Positions 43,036 through 55,870 of a stretch of 64,000 nt of DNA are shown here, piece after piece. Each line of letters opens with the position of its first letter. The stretch's first letter is position 1. The notes beneath the pieces are model-generated. The model saw nothing but the letters and a program-made list of their open reading frames with translations, searched no databases and was not told the DNA's origin. Where the stretch lies: the NCBI GenBank assembly GCA_015680685.1, contig MNCI01030846.1, positions 64,088-128,087 on the forward strand. The letters run 5' to 3'. The position numbers were made by a program, and so were the translations under genes. Origin of the DNA: Gnetum montanum (taxonomy: Eukaryota; Streptophyta; Gnetopsida; Gnetales; Gnetaceae).

Positions 43036-46000
43036 CAAAAGGAATCAATTTCTTGTAATTTTATGGTACCAGAAGGAAGAGGATCATCTAGAAGGCCGAA
43101 GATCATTTGGAAGGCAATAAGACCTTCCAGTTGTGAATAATTGCTTGGAGATACTAGCTTCTGGAAGGCAAAGTATCATTTGAAAGCAAGGTCTAGGTAA
43201 ACTATGAGCACATCCTACTAGAACCTTGTTGTAGTTCCTATAAGAAGGTACTTAGAACTTCCAAAAATAAATAATTACTTCAAGATTTTAGCTTTCAGAA
43301 GGTAGTGGTTCATCCAATTGCAAATTCTAGCTAAACTAGGAAGAAGTACGACTAGCACCCTCCCACAGTCCCAACTAGAAGGTCCCAAATCCTTCCAGAA
43401 TGAAAAAATTACTTGTAATTTGATGCTACTAGAAGAAAGAGGGTCATCTGGAAGGTTGAAGGTCAACTAGAAGGCATTAAGACCTTTCAATTATGAATAA
43501 TTACTTAGAGATAATGGCTTCTAGAAGGCAAAGGGTCATCCAGTAACAAGGTCTAGCTAAACTACAGGGAAGTGCTACTAGCACCCTCTAGCAATCTCTA
43601 TCGAAAGGCACTCAAACCTTTTGAAAGGGAATAATTGCTATGAGATTATGGATTCTAGAAGGTAGAGGGTCATCTAGTCACAAATTCTAGCTAAACTATG
43701 AGGACGCATGATGACCACCCCCCACTAGTAGTCTCAACCAAAAGGCATCCAATCCTTCTATTAAGAAAAAATTTCTTGTAATATGAGAATAGTGGAAAGA
43801 AAAGTATCAACTTGAATGCGAAACATCATTCAAAAGGTACTTATACTTTTTGGAAGGAAAAAAGTACTCTGAGATTGTAGCTTTCAGAAGGAAAAGGATC
43901 ATTCGGTAGCAAGGTCTAGCTAAACTACAATGAAGTGCTACTAGCACCCTCCTGTAGTCCCTATTAGAAGACACTCAGACCTTCCAACAGGGAATAATTG
44001 CTCCATGATTGAGGCTTCTAGAAGGTAGTGGATAATCTAGTTGCAAATTCTAGCTAAATTGCAAGGTATTATGACTAACACCTAACCACATTCCCAATTA
44101 GAAGGTACCCAATCCTTTTCAAAGGGAACAATCACTTGTAATTTGATGCTACCTAAAGAAAGAGGAACATCCAAAAGGCATTAAGATCTTCTAGCTATGA
44201 ATAATTACTTGGAGACTGCAGTTGTCAAAAGGAACAGGGCCATTAGCAGTAAGGTCTAGGTAAACTACGAGTAATGCTACTAGCATCCTCTCACAATCCT
44301 TACAAAAAGGCACTCAAACCTTTTGGAAGGGAACAATTACTCTAAGATTATGGCCTCTACATGGTAGAGAGTCATCTAGTTGTGAATTCTAATTAAACTA
44401 CAAGGAGGTGCAACTAATACCCTCTTGAGTTCCAACCAGAAGATACATAGACCTTACAATAGGAAAAAATTGCTTGTAATTTGAGGCTATTAGAAGGAAA
44501 AGTGTCATCTGAAAGGCTAAAGATCATCTAAAAGACCCTCAAACCTTCCAAAAGGAAACAATTACACCAAAATTATGGCTTTCAGAAGGAAGAGGATCAT
44601 TTGGTAGGAAGGTCTTGGTAAACTACTAGGAAGTGCTACTAGCACCCTCCTACAGTTCTTACCAGAACACACTCAAACCTTCTAGAAGAAAATAACTAAT
44701 CTAAGATTGTGGCTTCTGGAAGATCATGGATCATCCAATTGTAAATTCTAGCTTAACTATGAAGAAGTATGACTAGCACCCTCCTACAATCCCAAATAGA
44801 AGGCATCCAATTGTTCCAAAAGAGAATAAGTACTTGTAATTTGATGCTACTGGAAGGAAGAGGGTTATTTGAAAGGCATTAAGACCTTTTAGTTGAGAAT
44901 AATTTCTTGGAGATTATGGCTTCCATGAGGTAGATGATCATTTGATAGTAAGGTCTACATAAACTATGAGCATGTGCTACTAACATCCTTTGACAGGCCC
45001 TACCATAAGGCACTCAAACCTTCCAAAAGGGAACAATTACTTTATGATTGTGGCTTTCAAAAGGCAAAGGATCATCTGGTTGTAAGTTCAAGCTAAATTG
45101 CAAGGAATTGCAACTAGCACCCTCCCATCATTCTAATCAAAAGGCACTTAGACCCTCTAGTAGGAAACAACTACTTATAATTTGAGGCTATCAAAAGTTA
45201 AAGTATCATCTGAAAGGCTAAAGATCATATGGAAGGTACTTAGACCTTCTACAAGAGAACAATTTCTCGAAGATTATGGCTTCTAGAAGGAAAAGGAACT
45301 TCTAACAACAAGGTCTAGGTAAATTACAAGAAAAAATTGCTTAGATATTGTGACTTCAAAAAGGTAGTGGGTCATTAGGTTGCAAATTCTAGCTAAACTA
45401 TGAGGAAGTCCAACTAGCACCCTCCCATAGTCCTAATCGAAACGCACCCAATCCTGCCAAAAGGAAAAAATTTCTTGTAATTTAATATTATTGGAAGGAA
45501 GAGGGTCATCCAAAAGACTGAAGATCATCCAAAAGGCATTAATATCTTCTAGTTATGAATAATTTCTTAGAGATTGGGGCTTCCAAAAGATAGAGGGTCA
45601 TTTGACAACAAGGTCTAGGTAAATTATGAGCATGTGCTACTAGCAACCTCTTGCAATCCCTACCAAAAGGCACTCAAATCTTCTAAAAGAAAAAAATTGC
45701 TCTAATATTATGGCTTTCGAAAGGTAGAGGGTCATTTGGTTATAAATTATAGCTTCCACAACTAGCACCCTCTTGCAGTCTCAACTAGAAGGCACCCAAT
45801 CCTTTTGTTAGGGAAAAATTTCTTGTAATTTGAGGCTAGTGGAAGGAAAAGTATTAACTGAAAGGCTAAAGATCATTCAGAAGATAATACGACCTTCTAG
45901 AAGGAAACAATTTCTCTAAGATTGTGAATTGTGAAAGGTAGAGGATAATCCAACAGCAAGGTGTAGCTAAACTATAAGGAAGTGCTACTATCAGCCTCTT

Positions 46001-46310
46001 ATAGTCCCTACTAGAAGGTACTAAGACCTTTTGGAAGGAAATAATTGCTTGGAATTTAAAGCTATTAGAAGGAAGAGGATCATCTCAGAGGCTAAAGATC
46101 ATTCAAAAGGCATGAAGATCTTCTAGTTGCAAATAATTACTTAGAGATTGTGGTATCTGGAAGGTAGAGGGTCACCACGTAGCAAGGTCTAAGTATACCA
46201 TGAGAAAGTGCACACTAGCACCCTTTGAAAGCTAAAGGGTCATCCAAAAGACATTCAAACCTTCTGGTATAGAATAATTGCTTAGAGGTTCAAACCTACT
46301 CATAGCTTCT
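43036..46310. repeat. ~355-bp higher-order tandem array, right part
   Basis: Two kinds of half-unit alternate: type A 'aaggtctagctaaact' near 43185, 43546, 43908, 44251, 44607, 44957, 45308, 45610, 45953, 46176 and type B 'aattctagctaaact' near 43324, 43685, 44046, 44385, 44746, 45386 and so on. A-to-A spacing is mostly 343-362; A-to-B about 136. A deletion shortens the unit near 45320. The half-units are full of palindromes of the form CCTTCTAGAAGG. No gene. Confidence 0.85.
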
Positions 46311-47989
46311 TACACTCCACCTAAACTAAACCTTTGAAATGTTTCGTGCCTTCTCGTAGGCCAAAATTACAAGAAGTTTATATCTTCCTGATGGCCATTG
46401 TAACTTCCTAAACCCTAAAGTAATGTGATGGTTTGAATCCAATGTAACACAATGTTTAAATTAACATTCAACATTAATTCATAAATGAAAATCACATACT
46501 CTATCTAAAAATAAACATGAAAAATTTTATGATTCCTATTTTCCTTCTTACATTTCCTAGTTATCATACTTAGCCTTCATCTACTAACTATTTGTAACTT
46601 TTCCAATTAAATGCTAAGTTTACAACACAAGTGATGGTATTCCAAGAGATTCTTGTACCTTGGGTGGTAGTTTCTAGTCTTGGCTATTATACATATTTAG
46701 TAATTTTTCATATCAGTAATTACCTTAATTTCTATTTCTTATATAACCTACTATACGTATATGAAATAAATGCAAGAAAGAGCTACTATGCTTCCAATAG
46801 ATAACCATATCTCTTGAGCTCATTGCAATAGATGACAAGTAACATGAGGCTAAAGGTGAACTCATTAAATTAGTTATTTCAATTTATCAAACATGAAAAC
46901 TTTTACAATTCTTAATGTCATAGTAAGGTTTCCAACTCATCATACTTAACTATCATCTAATGACTATTCATAACTTTTAGAATTAAATACTAAGTTTACA
47001 ATAGAAGTGTTGGTATCCCAACAGGTTATTCTTCCTTGAGTGTGAATTTTTAGTTTTTGGTATTATATGTTATGGTTTTCTTAATATGCTATGAAGACTA
47101 CAAGCTAATGCTACTCATAGCATATCTCAATTCATGTACCAAAGTGTTCCAAAAGGTGTCATGCCTTCTGATTGGTGTAAATTTCAAGCATTTTTTGCAT
47201 CCAAATGGTTTGACTATATTCTAGTTGAAATTACGTGAGACTGCTACTCTTAGTAGCTCACACTTTTTCAAATGTAGGATAGTGCTACTTGCAAGCCCTC
47301 ATAGCCTATCCCATAAACTATGACTTGCATTATAATATGCAAATCATTGTATATATGCAACTTGCACAAGGTCGCATCACACAATATGAGGTAAAAAATA
47401 AAAATGACCTCAAACAATTTACTACCTTATTTTGTGCAAAGAAATTACTAGGAGGAATGCAAGCATGTCAAGGGAATGAAGAGCATTGCTCATGGCATGA
47501 GTAATGAAGGTTAATCTTGCCAAAGATATTTCCTTCAGAAGGTCAAGGGCTTGAAGATCTAACTCTACTGAATGTTAATACGTTGTGTGAGATTTCTAGA
47601 AAAATTTAGCAATTTACTGCATCATTTTGTGCATTTCTTTCATAGCCTAGGGAACACTAAGCATTGTAAAGGAGTGAACAATATTACATGAGTAATGACA
47701 TTATCATTGAAGGCCAATCTTACTATGCTAAACAGATTGTACACTAAGTCTTTTATAACAGCGATTGCTAATAAGGTACACTACTTGCTCTCATTTTAGT
47801 TAACTTATATTGCGTATGTGTTCACTGTGCAATCTAAAATATAGATATGTTAAATTTTTACTATATAAAATCTTTGAAGAATGCGAGGAATACAAGAGCA
47901 TGCCGATTTCTAGGAAACTACATGGTAGCAAGAAATATAAAATCCCCTAGCTAGCCATTTGTCAAAAGATTATATTTAATGGTCTTATT
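46311..47989. other. Region without a recognised gene
   Basis: AT-rich. Contains a diverged tandem duplication with a 376-bp offset (for example 'catactta' at 46565 and 46941; 'ctaagtttacaa' at 46614 and 46990). A 71-codon open stretch at 47289-47504 (YMQLAQGRITQYEVKNKN) is unrecognised. Confidence 0.45.
46480..47080. repeat. Diverged tandem duplication, 376-bp period
   Basis: Two copies, about 46500-46700 and 46880-47075, share 'catgaaaa.tttta.gattc', 'tcatacttagc', 'aattaaatgctaagtttacaa' and 'gtgttggtat.cc' in the same order and spacing. Confidence 0.65.
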
Positions 47990-50199
47990 TCTACAACAAT
48001 GCATTTGCTTGGATATATAGAGAAAGAGTAGATGATTTTATTGAGGGTGAACAAAGGAATGAGATCATTCCTTGCAAATTTTTGTATAGAACAAAAAAAA
48101 ATAGAAATGGACAAAGGAGACTCACTCACGAGCAAATCATTACACTAGTTACATAATGTAAGTTACTTACTACTATTTTGTATTTATGTAATAATGTCTT
48201 ATAATAAAAAAATGCACAAATTAGAGGAGTACAACCCTTGTTTGAATATGTTTTTTTAATCAATTATCATTACTAGTATGGACCCCAAATGTTACCACAA
48301 GGATAGCACCCAAGGAAGGTAGAAAAAGGAATAAGATTGGAAGAAAGATTGGTTGTCAAGGTCATTTCATAGTTTGCTATATGAGAAGAGCTAATCATGT
48401 TGCATGTATTATATATAAAAAATAAATCATATTGACACATCAAGAGCTTATTGTTATGGCTTGCTCAGTTCCATGAACAATAAAAGAAACTCACAATCCA
48501 TACACCTTTCTAGTGAGGTGCATCAGAAGATAGTGTATTTATAGAAAGAAGGATTACCAATAGGTCTCATCTATGAGAGATATATAAAAAATCTTTTAAA
48601 GAGAGGATATGAGTTCATGCTATCAAGAAAGAAGGATATCTTTCTTACTAAAAAATACATCTACAATAGTTGCCAAAATGTAACCCCTAATTACAAGAAA
48701 ATTAATCATGATAAAATCCATACTTGGCTTTGGTACCAAACAACCAATGATTTTTTTCTTTTACTACCAAAAAGAGAACCAAGAACAAGGTGTCCCATTG
48801 ATCACCAAGCTACAATCATCTTGGATGCTTAAAAAGATGATAGCTCTATCTTAATGCAGTATCCTTGCAATGGATTCCACTTTTAACACTCAAAAATATA
48901 GTGTGAGTTTCAATAATGGATGTTATTATTCCATTTTAAAAACTATTTGTGAGATAGTAGAATTATACATTAACTAATTACAAAGTTTGGTTCTCTTTGT
49001 AGTTCCATCTTCATACCGTGATGACTTTTGATTCATATTATAATGGACTTCTAGTTGCATAAGTGATATCCTCAGGGTGCACAGAAACTGATATAAGAGG
49101 TTGGCTTTTAGAGCTTCTTCAAAGAGAAAAGGCTAAGCATCCTAATTCGATAGTAAATTCTATCATGCTAGATGAATCAAAGACATATATGAATGTAGTG
49201 AGGTAACTTTTAAGGCATTCAAAAACATACTTGAAATCATGCTACCTTGGTTTGAGATATCTTAACATGTACTTAGATTTGATAATTTAATAGGTCTATT
49301 TTTGGGAGCAGAAATTTTTTTATGCATTTAGCATATTAAGAGGGCATGGAGGAAGAACTTGGCAACTAAAGTTAGAGATTCCAATAAGAGAAAAGTAATG
49401 AGTGATCATCTTAATCATATTATGAATGAATGCAAAACTATTGTAGATGTTGTTGTGTAAAGAGAAAAATTTATTGACAAGTTTCAAGAGAACTTAGAAT
49501 TCATTAAATACTTAAAATAGTAGTGATTAAATGGAGAAAATTTTAGTGAGTTGTTTTTCCTTAGTATCATTCCATAAAAGTTCACATTCACACTCATATA
49601 CTCTTTGACCATTTGTTGTTTGCTTATTTTTATCTTTAATCTTTTGTTTTCAAAATGTGGGCTTAAGCATTCCATGATGTTCCCCATGCACAACACACAA
49701 ATAATGTTGTTGACTCATACCATGAATTTTTAAAGGAAAATTTTTCAAGATATATAAGAAATAGGAAATACGGAAGGATTAATTGGCTTATATGGAGCTT
49801 AACATAGCTATAGCTATATTATTTGGCATAATTCAAGAATTACAGCTACAGGATATTTCATAAACAAGAAAAATAGAGATTTCAATAAGAAGTCTTGTGA
49901 AAATGCTTTACAAAAATTTCATTTTGACTATGTCCAAGTGCTAAAAAAGGAAGATGAATATATTGTGGGAAGTCAAAATAGTTTGATGCCAAAAACTTGG
50001 TACATGGTTTCAAAGGTAATTTCTTTTAGTATATCTTGTGACTATAAATGGTCTTTCCTTAGTGATTTTTGCAAGCACTCAATTAAAATTCTTATGAGGG
50101 TAAAAGGTTTCACCAATGCATTCAAGTTCTTCCTCCAAGATGAGTTTTACAATTCATGTGTTCCTATAGAACTAAATTCATTCCAACCATATTAGGTCT
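47990..50199 (+). pseudogene. MULE/FAR1-like transposase relic, 5' and central part
   Basis: Plus strand, many frameshifts. Order of recognisable parts: GCQGHFIVCYMRRANHVACI (about 48350, FAR1-type DNA-binding region); LLKRGYEFMLSRKKDIFLTK and YQTTNDFFLLLPKRE (48600-48780); a transposase core with DSYYNGLLVAQVISSG (about 49035), LQREKAKHPNSIV..MLDESK, then HIKRAWRKNLATKVRDSNK (about 49340), the WHVxRAWxKNL block typical of plant MULE transposases; and near the end a SWIM-like FCKHSIKIL (50067-50095) after VGSQNSLMPKTWYMVSK. Interrupted at 50200 by element A and resumed at 58850. Transposases of this type gave rise to FHY3/FAR1 regulators; whether this is a transposon or a dead FAR1-like gene is open. 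Confidence 0.6.
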
Positions 50200-50204
50200 C
50201 TAGC
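50200..50204. repeat. Left target-site duplication of element A (CTAGC)
   Basis: Identical to 58845-58849. Confidence 0.9.
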
Positions 50205-50938
50205 TGATGAGCTACGATATCGCGTCCTACCTCATCTTCTATAAATAAGAGGTAGTGCCCTTTGTTCCAAGGAGTTAGACTTAGACCCTTAGCCAGATTC
50301 TTGCAGTTTTATTATTCCAGAGTTAGAATTATTTCTATGTGCCCATAGTAGGAGGCATAGGGTGAACAGATCTTTATTCGAGCAATTTGTACCTGAGCAC
50401 AATTTTGTATACGGCAATAAAGACGAACTTTATGATAAACCTTGCAGCATACAGATTAAGCTAATTAGTAATTAATGATTGTTTAATGGTTTTCTAGTTA
50501 ATTAATATCTTTCTCAACTTTCAACCCCCTTAGTTAAATACACTCAGTATGACCACTTTGAGCATGCATGTAGCACTTGGTAACCCAGCAACATTGCACT
50601 AGTTCAGGATGTGTACGGCAAGTGGGAATGGATACTAGTGTTAGGAACATTTAAAACTTGGTTAATGAATAGTTAATGTAAGTTAGTCACTTGGTTCTCT
50701 CCACCTTTCCTTTATTAGTAGGAGACATAAAAAGACAAAAATCTATAAAAATCATATACCTCAAGCTTACTTAACCATACAAAAATCACAATACAAGTAA
50801 GTTTGGCAAGACAATGATTGATTAACCCTGAGTGTTCCATTAAGGTGCATAAGCACTTAGTCCTTGGAGTTTGATCGGATCGCATGTAAAACACTTGTAT
50901 TCATATGGTTGAGTGTAGGGGTACCTCACCACTCATCA
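50205..50938 (+). mobile_element. 5' LTR of element A
   Basis: Begins TGATGAGCTACGATATC, TATA box CTATAAATA at 50240-50247 (U3 only about 35 bp to the TATA box), ends CCACTCATCA. Aligned over its full length with 58052-58844 apart from two insertions in the latter. Confidence 0.9.
50240..50247 (+). promoter_or_regulatory. TATA box of element A 5' LTR
   Basis: TTCTATAAATAAG; same in the 3' LTR at 58120-58127. Very close to the LTR start, so U3 is very short. Confidence 0.65.
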
Positions 50939-50939
50939 T

Positions 50940-50957
50940 TGGCACCATTGTCGGGGA
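50940..50957 (+). promoter_or_regulatory. Primer-binding site of element A
   Basis: TGGCACCATTGTCGGGGA, one base after the LTR. It differs from the usual tRNA-Asp PBS (TGGCGCC.TTG.CGGGGA) at sites where CpG has become CpA, so tRNA-Asp is the likely primer. Confidence 0.75.
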
Positions 50958-51049
50958 TGTAGTTGTTTGTGCACTATGTAGAACATAGGAAATCATTCAT
51001 ATCATTGGAACGTTAGAACGAATCCTTAGGGTTAATCAAAGAAAGATAA

Positions 51050-53400
51050 GACAATGGTACATTGCACACCGAACAAGACAAAATGTCTTCTTCTTTGCAT
51101 AAGAGCACTTCACTGCCTAGGACTAACACAAAAGGTAGTTGGTGACATAATACATGTAACCAGGATCAGCTAGTTCCTCAACAATTTCATGTGGTATATA
51201 CTCATCCCAATGAGTATGTACTCAATTTCACCTTTATTCTCCACTAAGATGAACAACTGCATTGGAGAGACTTGGAGGGTAACATTGTGTTGCCTCTAGA
51301 TCGATCAGTTTCCAACATGCTCCTTCATGCTCTAACATGAATATGCATGCAACTTTTATACGCAGAATACATTGCATGTGATCCATTACACAAGGGATTA
51401 TCATCTCATAGAAGCGCAATGTCAAAGGGACTTACGATAGGAGAGATACCACACATCCTTGAAGGGTAAATGGCCCCATGATGCTCTGCACATTTTGAGT
51501 GAAATTAAGGATGGTGAACCTGCTTCAATAGGTTCCCCAAGAAATGATGTTCCTCCTCCTGACAATGGCCAAGAGGTAGTGTATTAGAACCTCCACTCCA
51601 CAATTCACAACCCTAGTTCTGATACCCATGAACACGAAGTGTTCAACAAAGGAACACAAACACACGATAAGGGCAGATGTTCTGATCGTGATCACAATCG
51701 AGGCCAAGACCACCAAAGAGAAGGTAGAAAACACCATCATGGTGATGGTTCTCCTTCTTCTTCACCTTCATCATCACCTTCACCCTCTCCTTTAGTGTCT
51801 GGGCATAGTCATAGGGAAACCAATCGTGAGGATAAGGGAAAACAAAGTGAAAAACATCGACAAGACAGTTGAGAATGAGGACGAGGGCACTCTAAGGAAT
51901 CAAGGCATAGAAGAAGGGAGAGTAGGGAACCATGTAGATACCATAGACGCTATGAACGAGATGATCATGAAGAAACCCTACTCATAACTAGAAGCATGCT
52001 AGATATAACAGAGACTGTAAGTGTTCCAACAAGGCACCAAAAGGATAGTAGGATCAAGAGGTTAGACATGAACAACATCCCACGATTTGAAGGGGGATAC
52101 AACACTAATCCTCAAAATCAATTACAAGCATTCCACAATGCATGTGCCTTGCAAAACATAGAAAATGAATGGCAAAAACTGAAGTTGTTCCCAAGGATAC
52201 TAGTGAAAGAAGCTGAAAGATTGTAACAGTCCTTAGAACTAGAATCCATTCAGAGGTGGAGTACAATGTTAGAACTGTTCAAAGATAAGTACCAAATGTA
52301 CTCCTAAGTGTCTAGCCTACAAAAGCAAATCCAAGGATGAAAGCAAGGAAATCATGAACCCTTGCATGCTACCATGGGCCACTATTACACATTGTTACAT
52401 CATTGCCCTGGCCATGGTTATTCATAGCGAGATCAACTACATCATCTCATGGATGGACTTAAGCATGAAACAAGAAGAACCCTTGAGACGTATGCCCAAG
52501 GAAGGTTATCAAAGCTTAGGTTTCATAAAATTCATAGATTGCTAGAGAAAGTAGCCAAAGAAGAAGGTGAGCTACAAAAGAGAGAAAGTGCAGAAGCATA
52601 CAATTGAGATCCTTCCCTCCAAAAAAGGGGGAGTAAGATTTTGTGAGGAGGAAGAAGAGTCACCACTCAAAGAGATGGTCAATAGGAAAAATTTTCCTCT
52701 TCAAAAGTTAACAACAAAAGTATCAACAAAGGTAGACCAAATGTGGGACTCCCTGGATAGTAGGTTTGAAACTATTCTTAAAATTGTAGAGGAGTCTAGG
52801 GAGCAAGGTAGTGACCGTGACAAAAAGAAAAAGAGAGAAGTGGAAAATGCACATAACAAGGGTAAGGGTAAAATAGCCATCACAGAAGAGGTTGTGGATT
52901 CATACATGGACAATGATGGTAGATGTGAGATATGCCAATATGACCATCCTAAGCAATGTTTCCTAGTGATCTCACATCTTCAAGAGTCTGGGGTGTATGC
53001 ACTCAACCCACGACTAAATAAATGAAAAACACCCCAAAGGTTACCTTATCCCCAAGGTAACCCAAGGTAGTTCCACCAACCTTCAACATATTATCCAAGT
53101 GGAACTCCAACACAACCCATTGAGCAACATCAATAGTGGCAATACCCATAGTTATGGGGGATGCCACCACCAAGGCAACAATACCCCTACCAGTAACTTA
53201 ACCCATATGGCTACTACGTGTGGCATCCAATCTCTCCACATGACTCTATTAGTCACATTACACCACAACATGACTACCAAGCTCATGAGTATCATAAAAA
53301 TACTTCTCCTAGGGAAGATAACCCACAAACATACCATCTTTCAAATCCATCCATAGCTCTCACACCGATATCTCCATTACCACCCGCTCCAGCAATGTAA
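51050..53400 (+). pseudogene. gag: Element A gag
   Basis: N-terminal part from about 51070; Arg/His/Ser/Pro-rich low-complexity 51639-51872; capsid-type block 51996-52226 (DMNNIPRFEGGYNTNPQNQL, ALQNIENEWQKLKLFPRIL) continuing to about 52310; then 52567-53025, with a coiled-coil-like KVDQMWDSLDSRFETILKIV, a Lys-rich segment, and CEICQYDHPKQC (52924-52959), a C-x2-C-x3-H-x3-C pattern one residue shorter in two gaps than the classic CCHC knuckle. A TAG near 52307 and frame changes near 52320-52560 break it. Element E carries a relative of this gag. Confidence 0.8.
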
Positions 53401-53559
53401 GGGGAACTTCCTACTCAACCATAGAAATGCAATGCTACAAGGGCTATAAATCCTCAACCCGCTATTGGTTCTGAGAACCATATGAAGAAAAGACCTTTCT
53501 TCAAAGCCAACAGTCCAACCAAGCCCTTACAACCACAAGCGATTGAACCTTTGAACACC

Positions 53560-54130
53560 TCCCCATCAAATAAGGCTTCAGAGCTCCCTTTGAACCAAAC
53601 ACTGAGCTCAACGCATACGGTTATGTTAACACATGTTGTTACTGACTAGATTAAGGTTGGCCACCTTCCTAGGAAATTATATGATCTTAGAAGCCCCCTA
53701 ATCTATCTCCAAATCACTGGGAATGAGCCAAGAAAAGCTCTTTTAGACTCAGGTTTTGGAGTCAACTTAATATCACAAGAAATGTACAAAGCCTGGAACC
53801 TACCTCCATTAAGGAAGAGCAATATTCATCTAGAGCTAGTTGACCAGTCCATCATTGTTCCCTTGGGACTGGTGGAGGACATCATCACCATTGTGTGTGG
53901 GTGGTTGTACCCAGCTAATTTCCTAGTGATACAAGTAAATAATGGTAAAGGGGACTTCCCAATAATAATGGGAACGGCATGGCTAAGTACTATAGATGCA
54001 CGCCTATGAATCTGTGATCTTCCCTTGGAAATATTTAAGGAGAACACTTTTGGAAAGATCAAGAAGAAGAAGGTTCCATGCATTGCATACAGTGATACAG
54101 GGTGCAATTGCGTGTTGTGCAAAGTTTAGC
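53560..54130 (+). pseudogene. Element A protease
   Basis: Retropepsin-like: RKALLDSGFGVNLISQEMYK with the catalytic DSG at 53746-53754, then VPLGLVEDI, YPANFLVIQ and FPIIMGTAWLSTIDA (the hydrophobic-hydrophobic-G flap block). Open from 53782 to 54009, with a stop at 54007-54009 (TGA). Tail KKKKVPCIAYSD leads to the RT linker. It would cleave the polyprotein. Confidence 0.8.
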
Positions 54131-54341
54131 ATTGCCTTCATGCAACCGGTGTGCACAAGATATTAACATACAAAAGGCCTGTATGCAACAGCCACATGAC
54201 AAGAAGATATCCAGTGGTTGATATCTGATCAAGAGAGCAACTCACTAACATGCATGGAACTAACTAAGGGAATAACTTGCGCTTATATTGAAAGCATAGA
54301 TGCCCTAGAGCAAGTCCACTGCTAACTTCCAAACCTTAACC

Positions 54342-55480
54342 TTGAAGACATCAACTGGGGGAAGTTGGAAATCCCAAAAAAAATTCAAACAAGAGCCCCT
54401 AGAATTGAAACAATTTCCCACTGGTCTAGAATATAAGACCCTTGAAAATGAAAAACTAGTAATCATTAATGTAAGACTTGCTTCCAAACAAAAAGAAAGA
54501 CTATTGAAAGTAATAAACAAGTGGTCAAAAGCCTTTGCCTGGTCATATCCTGAATTAACTGGAATAGATCCTAGGATATGCCAGCATAGGATTTACACTA
54601 ACCCCTCCATGAAACCTCGAAAACAACCGCAAAGGTGATTGAACCAAAAATTGAAGTAGTAAAAGAAGAAATAGAACATCTTCTTAAGGCTAGGTTCATA
54701 TATCCCATTGCTGATAGTGAATGGGTTAGCCCTTTGGTGATCATGCCTAAAAAGAGAGGCAAATGGAGGGTGTGCATAGATTTTAGGCTACTGAATATGG
54801 CAAAATTTAAGGATCACTTTCCATTTCCATTCATTGACCAAGACTTAGACACCATAGCAGGGCATTGCTATTATAGTTTTCTAGATGGCTATAGTGGATA
54901 CAACCAAATACGGATAGCCCCAGAAGACCAAGCCAAGATGATGTTCACTAGTCCTTGGGGAATGTTTACATATAAACAAATGTGGTTTGACTTGTGCAAT
55001 GCCCCTGCCACATTTCAACGCCTAGTTCTAAGCATATTCCAATAGCAGATAGGGAACAGAGTGGAAGTCTTTATGGATGACTTCTCCACCTATGAAATAA
55101 GTTTTGATCAAGCCTTGGACCGATTAGAGAAAGTACTAAAAAGATGCATAGAAAAAATTTAAGGCTCAACTGGCAGAAAACCCATTTAATGGTCCAATAA
55201 GGCGTAGTACTTGGGCATAATTTTTCACACACAGGAATAGAGGTAGACCCAGATAAAATTAAGGTCATCCAAGGAATCACCCAACAACTGGAAACTATCA
55301 AAGACATTTGGTCATTCCTTGGTCACACTAGCTACTATAGGAGATTCATTGAGAACTTATCCAAGGTTTCCAAACCATTGGTAGAGTTAACAAAGAAGGA
55401 TGTACCATTTGAGTGGACCAAGGAATGTGAACAAGCATTCCAAACTCTGAAACAAAATCTTATAGAAACTCCCATTCTAC
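54342..55480 (+). pseudogene. Element A reverse transcriptase
   Basis: Linker and fingers 54342-54638 (NKWSKAFAWSYPELTGIDPR, HRIYTNPSMKPRKQPQR), then a frameshift at about 54635 into 54635-55045: YPIADSEWVSPLVIMPKK, WRVCIDFRLLN, FPFIDQDLDTIAGH, YSFLDGYSGYNQIRI, FTSPWGMFTYKQM, NAPATFQR. A TAG at 55043 precedes the active site FMDD (55070-55081, for the usual YxDD). A second frameshift near 55160 (A/T run) leads to LGHNFSHTGIEVDPDKI and the thumb. Confidence 0.85.
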
Positions 55481-55484
55481 AAGC

Positions 55485-55870
55485 TCCTGACTAGTCTAGA
55501 CCATTCCACATAATGACTGATGCATCCAATTATGCTTTAGAAGCCATACTTACATAGTTAGGTGACCAAAAATGACCTTACAACATCCACTGTGCAAGTA
55601 GAAGTATCGTTGGTGCACAACTTAACTACACAACTACATAAAAAGAATTAATGGCTATAGTGTTTGCATTGGATAAGTTTAGGCACTATGTGTTAGGTTA
55701 CAAAGTGTTCATCCACATGGATCATAGTGCAATCTGGTTCCTCGTGAACAAGCCAACAGTTAGTCCTCATATTATACGATGGTTGGTGATCCTACAGGAG
55801 TTCAATCTAACGATGATCGATAGAAAAGGCATTGAGAATGTAATTGCATATCATTTATCTCGGTTGTGTT
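55485..55870 (+). pseudogene. Element A RNase H
   Basis: FHIMTDASNYALEAIL with the catalytic Asp at 55519-55521, TTQKELMAIVFALDKFRHYV with the Glu, and HMDHSAIWFLV with the Asp; then IRWLVILQEFNLTM, DRKGIENVIAYHLSRL. All three acidic residues are present, unlike the first RNase H of elements B and C. Only one RNase H is encoded. Some TAG stops at Gln positions. Confidence 0.8.

Noticed and set aside
53826-54122. Minus-strand frame over element A protease
   Set aside because: Shadow of the protease frame; no family resemblance.
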